DNA of 36,303 nucleotides. Source: Polaromonas sp. AER18D-145 (GTDB lineage Bacteria > Pseudomonadota > Gammaproteobacteria > Burkholderiales > Burkholderiaceae_C). Positions 35,008 through 36,303 of the stretch are shown here, in pieces. The translations under genes and the position numbers were made by a program. Where the stretch lies: assembly GCF_002379095.1 (NCBI RefSeq), contig NZ_NBZV01000047.1, forward strand, positions 1-36,303. Reading direction: 5' to 3'. The stretch's first letter is position 1. Every line of letters starts with the position of its first letter. The notes beneath the pieces were generated by a model that worked only from the letters and a program-made list of their open reading frames with translations, was not told the DNA's origin and made no database searches.

Positions 35008-35766
35008 CTATTTCAGGAATGCGTCGAACCCGGTTTTCAGAATCAGTGCGCTGACCACCACGATAAACACCACACGCACAAAACCCGCACCATGCTTGAG
35101 CGCCAGACGTGTACCCAGCAGGCTGCCCACCACGTTGGCCAGCGCCATGGTCAGCGCGAAATGCCACCAGACGTGGCCCTTGTAGGCGAACAGCAGCAGG
35201 GCGGCCAGGTTGGTCGCCGTGTTGAGCAGCTTGGCTGAGGCCGAAGCAGTCAGGAAGTCGTAGCCCAGCCAGCGCACGAACAGGAAGACAAAAAAGCTGC
35301 CGGTGCCGGGGCCGAAAAAGCCGTCGTAAAACCCCAGCAGGATACCGATGGTGCAGGCCGCCCAGGTTTCGGCGCGACCGGAAAACCGCGGTGTGTGGGT
35401 GCGCCCCAGGTCCTTGCGCACCAGGGTGTAGAGCAGCACGGCCAGCAGCACAAACGGCAGCACCTTGCGCAGAAAGCCCGGGGAAATCACGGTGACCAGC
35501 CAGGCGCCGGCGAACGAGCCGGCAAAACCGGCCAGCGCTGCCGGCAGCAGGGCGGCCCAACGCATGTCTACGCGCCGGGCGTATTGCACGGTGGCCACCG
35601 CCGTGCCCCAGACGGATGCGCCCTTGTTCACGCCAAACAGCGTCGCCGGATGGGTGGTGGGGAACACGGCAAACAGGGCGGGCACCAGAATCAGCCCGCC
35701 GCCTCCCACGATGGAATCCACAAAACCCGCCAGCAGCGAGGCCAATGACACGATCAGTAATTCCAT
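35008..35766 (-). CDS. TauE/SafE (TSUP) family membrane transporter
   Basis: This 252-aa inner-membrane protein has eight hydrophobic segments. The family signature appears twice: near the N-terminus (SLLAGFVDSIVGGGGLILVPAL) and in the middle (GILLGFYDGFFGPGTGSFFV). The internal pseudo-repeat is typical of TSUP proteins, which move sulfite, sulfoacetate, taurine-derived or other organic anions. The substrate cannot be told from sequence. It is convergent with mrdA across the inverted-repeat element and divergent from amtB. Confidence 0.9.
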   Translation of the reverse strand: MELLIVSLASLLAGFVDSIVGGGGLILVPALFAVFPTTHPATLFGVNKGASVWGTAVATVQYARRVDMRWAALLPAALAGFAGSFAGAWLVTVISPGFLRKVLPFVLLAVLLYTLVRKDLGRTHTPRFSGRAETWAACTIGILLGFYDGFFGPGTGSFFVFLFVRWLGYDFLTASASAKLLNTATNLAALLLFAYKGHVWWHFALTMALANVVGSLLGTRLALKHGAGFVRVVFIVVVSALILKTGFDAFLK

Positions 35767-35852
35767 CGGCGAATTGTCTCATTGGCCTCGCCGGCGGCGG
35801 GCTTCCGGTCTTGGCCCCGCATGGCGGGTGATCCGGATCGGGCGGGCAAAAA

Positions 35853-35877
35853 AAAGCGCCGGGTTGACCGGCGCTTT
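35853..35877. terminator. Bidirectional intrinsic terminator-like hairpin
   Basis: AAAGCGCCGG (35853-35862) pairs perfectly with CCGGCGCTTT (35868-35877), with a 5-nt loop GTTGA. A-rich sequence precedes it and a T-poor, A-rich run follows (TGTAAAAAAC). It reads best as a terminator on the minus strand. It insulates the amtB control region from the TSUP gene within the 348-nt gap 35767-36114. Confidence 0.7.
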
Positions 35878-35985
35878 GTAAAAAACATCTCTTCGGATGC
35901 CAATTCTGTTGTGCTTGTGCGAGTTTGTCTCCTCGGCCCTCTGCGAGCAGCTTGGCTCGTATGCAGATCACTGACTTTAGTGCGC

Positions 35986-36000
35986 GCACCCACATAGTGC
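35986..36000. promoter_or_regulatory. NtrC-like enhancer site upstream of amtB
   Basis: GCACCCACATAGTGC fits the NtrC dyad GCAC-N7-GTGC. It lies about 55 nt upstream of the sigma-54 -24 element, a normal distance for an activator site. An overlapping GTGCGCGCAC palindrome starts four bases earlier. Other sequence in the gap (35880-35985) shows nothing recognisable. Confidence 0.65.
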
Positions 36001-36054
36001 ATCGGGACTTTCCCTTCCCTGTTCCGGGTGCGGTGGGACAGGGCGCCGGCAGCA

Positions 36055-36070
36055 TGGCACGACTTATGCC
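36055..36070 (+). promoter_or_regulatory. Sigma-54 promoter of amtB
   Basis: TGGCACGACTTATGCC has GG (36056-36057) and GC (36068-36069) separated by 10 nt, as in the sigma-54 consensus TGGCACG-N4-TTGCA. The start of transcription would be near 36081, 34 nt before the amtB ATG. Sigma-54/NtrC control of ammonium transporters under nitrogen limitation is well established. Confidence 0.8.
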
Positions 36071-36114
36071 TGTTACGAGATGTTCGCTCCATTCGGCACA
36101 CATCGGAAATCACC

Positions 36115-36303
36115 ATGCACCACAAGCGGTTCGTCACATTGGGTTGGGGTCTCGGGTTGCTGTTGGCCGCCACATTGGCCGGGGCGCAGACGCCGGCGCC
36201 TGCAGAGGCCGCGTCCGCCGTGCCGGCTGCCAGCGCGCCTGCCGAACCGGTAACGCCGGTGGTGGCCACCGATACCCTCAACGGCGCCGACACCGCCTGG
36301 ATG
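36115..36303 (+). CDS. amtB: Ammonium transporter AmtB (3' truncated by window)
   Basis: Only the first 63 codons are visible. They encode a cleavable signal peptide (MHHKRFVTLGWGLGLLLAAT, then LAGAQT) and an alanine/proline-rich linker, then DTLNGADTAWM. This matches the start of the mature Amt domain, which usually continues into LTSTALVL and the first membrane helix. Betaproteobacterial Amt proteins commonly have such an N-terminal signal. The sigma-54 promoter and NtrC-like site upstream support the identification. No glnK gene lies immediately upstream in the window. The gene would import ammonium, complementing the ammonia-releasing island. Confidence 0.85.
   Translation, partial: MHHKRFVTLGWGLGLLLAATLAGAQTPAPAEAASAVPAASAPAEPVTPVVATDTLNGADTAWM

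Overview
The window is a high-GC (roughly 65%) bacterial chromosome segment. It probably comes from the betaproteobacterial family Comamonadaceae (Polaromonas, Rhodoferax or Variovorax-like). This rests on the protein sequences as I recognise them, on the gatCAB / mreBCD-mrdA housekeeping blocks, and on several dispersed repeat families of a kind I recall from that family. No rRNA, tRNA, CRISPR array or insertion sequence was recognised. The two ends cut through genes: an MFS transporter at the left and an ammonium transporter at the right.

Positions 1827-17304 hold a large nitrogen-scavenging island, all on the + strand. A near-consensus sigma-54 promoter (1827-1844) precedes allophanate hydrolase (atzF). 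Next come an NMT1-type ABC importer (binding protein, permease, ATPase), atzG-atzE-atzH, and a second ABC importer of the BMP/nucleoside-like type. That importer is interleaved with a formamidase-like amidase and a biuret hydrolase (biuH). After a 542-nt imperfect inverted repeat comes a second isochorismatase-fold hydrolase related to BiuH, then a GntR/FCD regulator. There is no cyanuric acid hydrolase (atzD) here. The most economical reading is a complete oligo-urea pathway: triuret and/or biuret to carboxybiuret, 1,3-dicarboxyurea and allophanate, then ammonia, with two dedicated importers and nitrogen control.

Positions 17369-24830 begin with a minus-strand ABC exporter gene split by one in-frame amber codon. 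A minus-strand electron-transfer set follows: a rubredoxin missed by size-based ORF calling, a cytochrome b, a diheme cytochrome c, and a cytochrome resembling Sphaeroides heme protein (SHP). A divergent PepSY / response regulator / histidine kinase set faces it. The shared 140-bp control region carries two pairs of 11-bp-spaced direct repeats. Exonuclease III (minus) follows, with its start codon five bases from the start codon of pyrE (plus).

Positions 24836-34832 are housekeeping: pyrE, a DUF4124 protein, gatC-gatA-gatB (minus), and the rod-shape operon mreB-mreC-mreD-mrdA (plus). A 167-bp element with terminal inverted repeats begins exactly at the mrdA stop. A TauE/SafE transporter (minus) follows. 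The window closes with the start of amtB behind its own sigma-54 promoter and an NtrC-like site.

A second theme is repeat invasion of genes. A fixed-geometry repeat (a CAGCCC-type 11-mer, 20 nt, then GCTA-N9-TAGC) occurs at five places, and its core alone at a sixth. It supplies the atzE start codon, the exporter stop codon, and in-frame linkers in the BMP ATPase and gatA. Other repeat families have made in-frame insertions in gatB and in exonuclease III.
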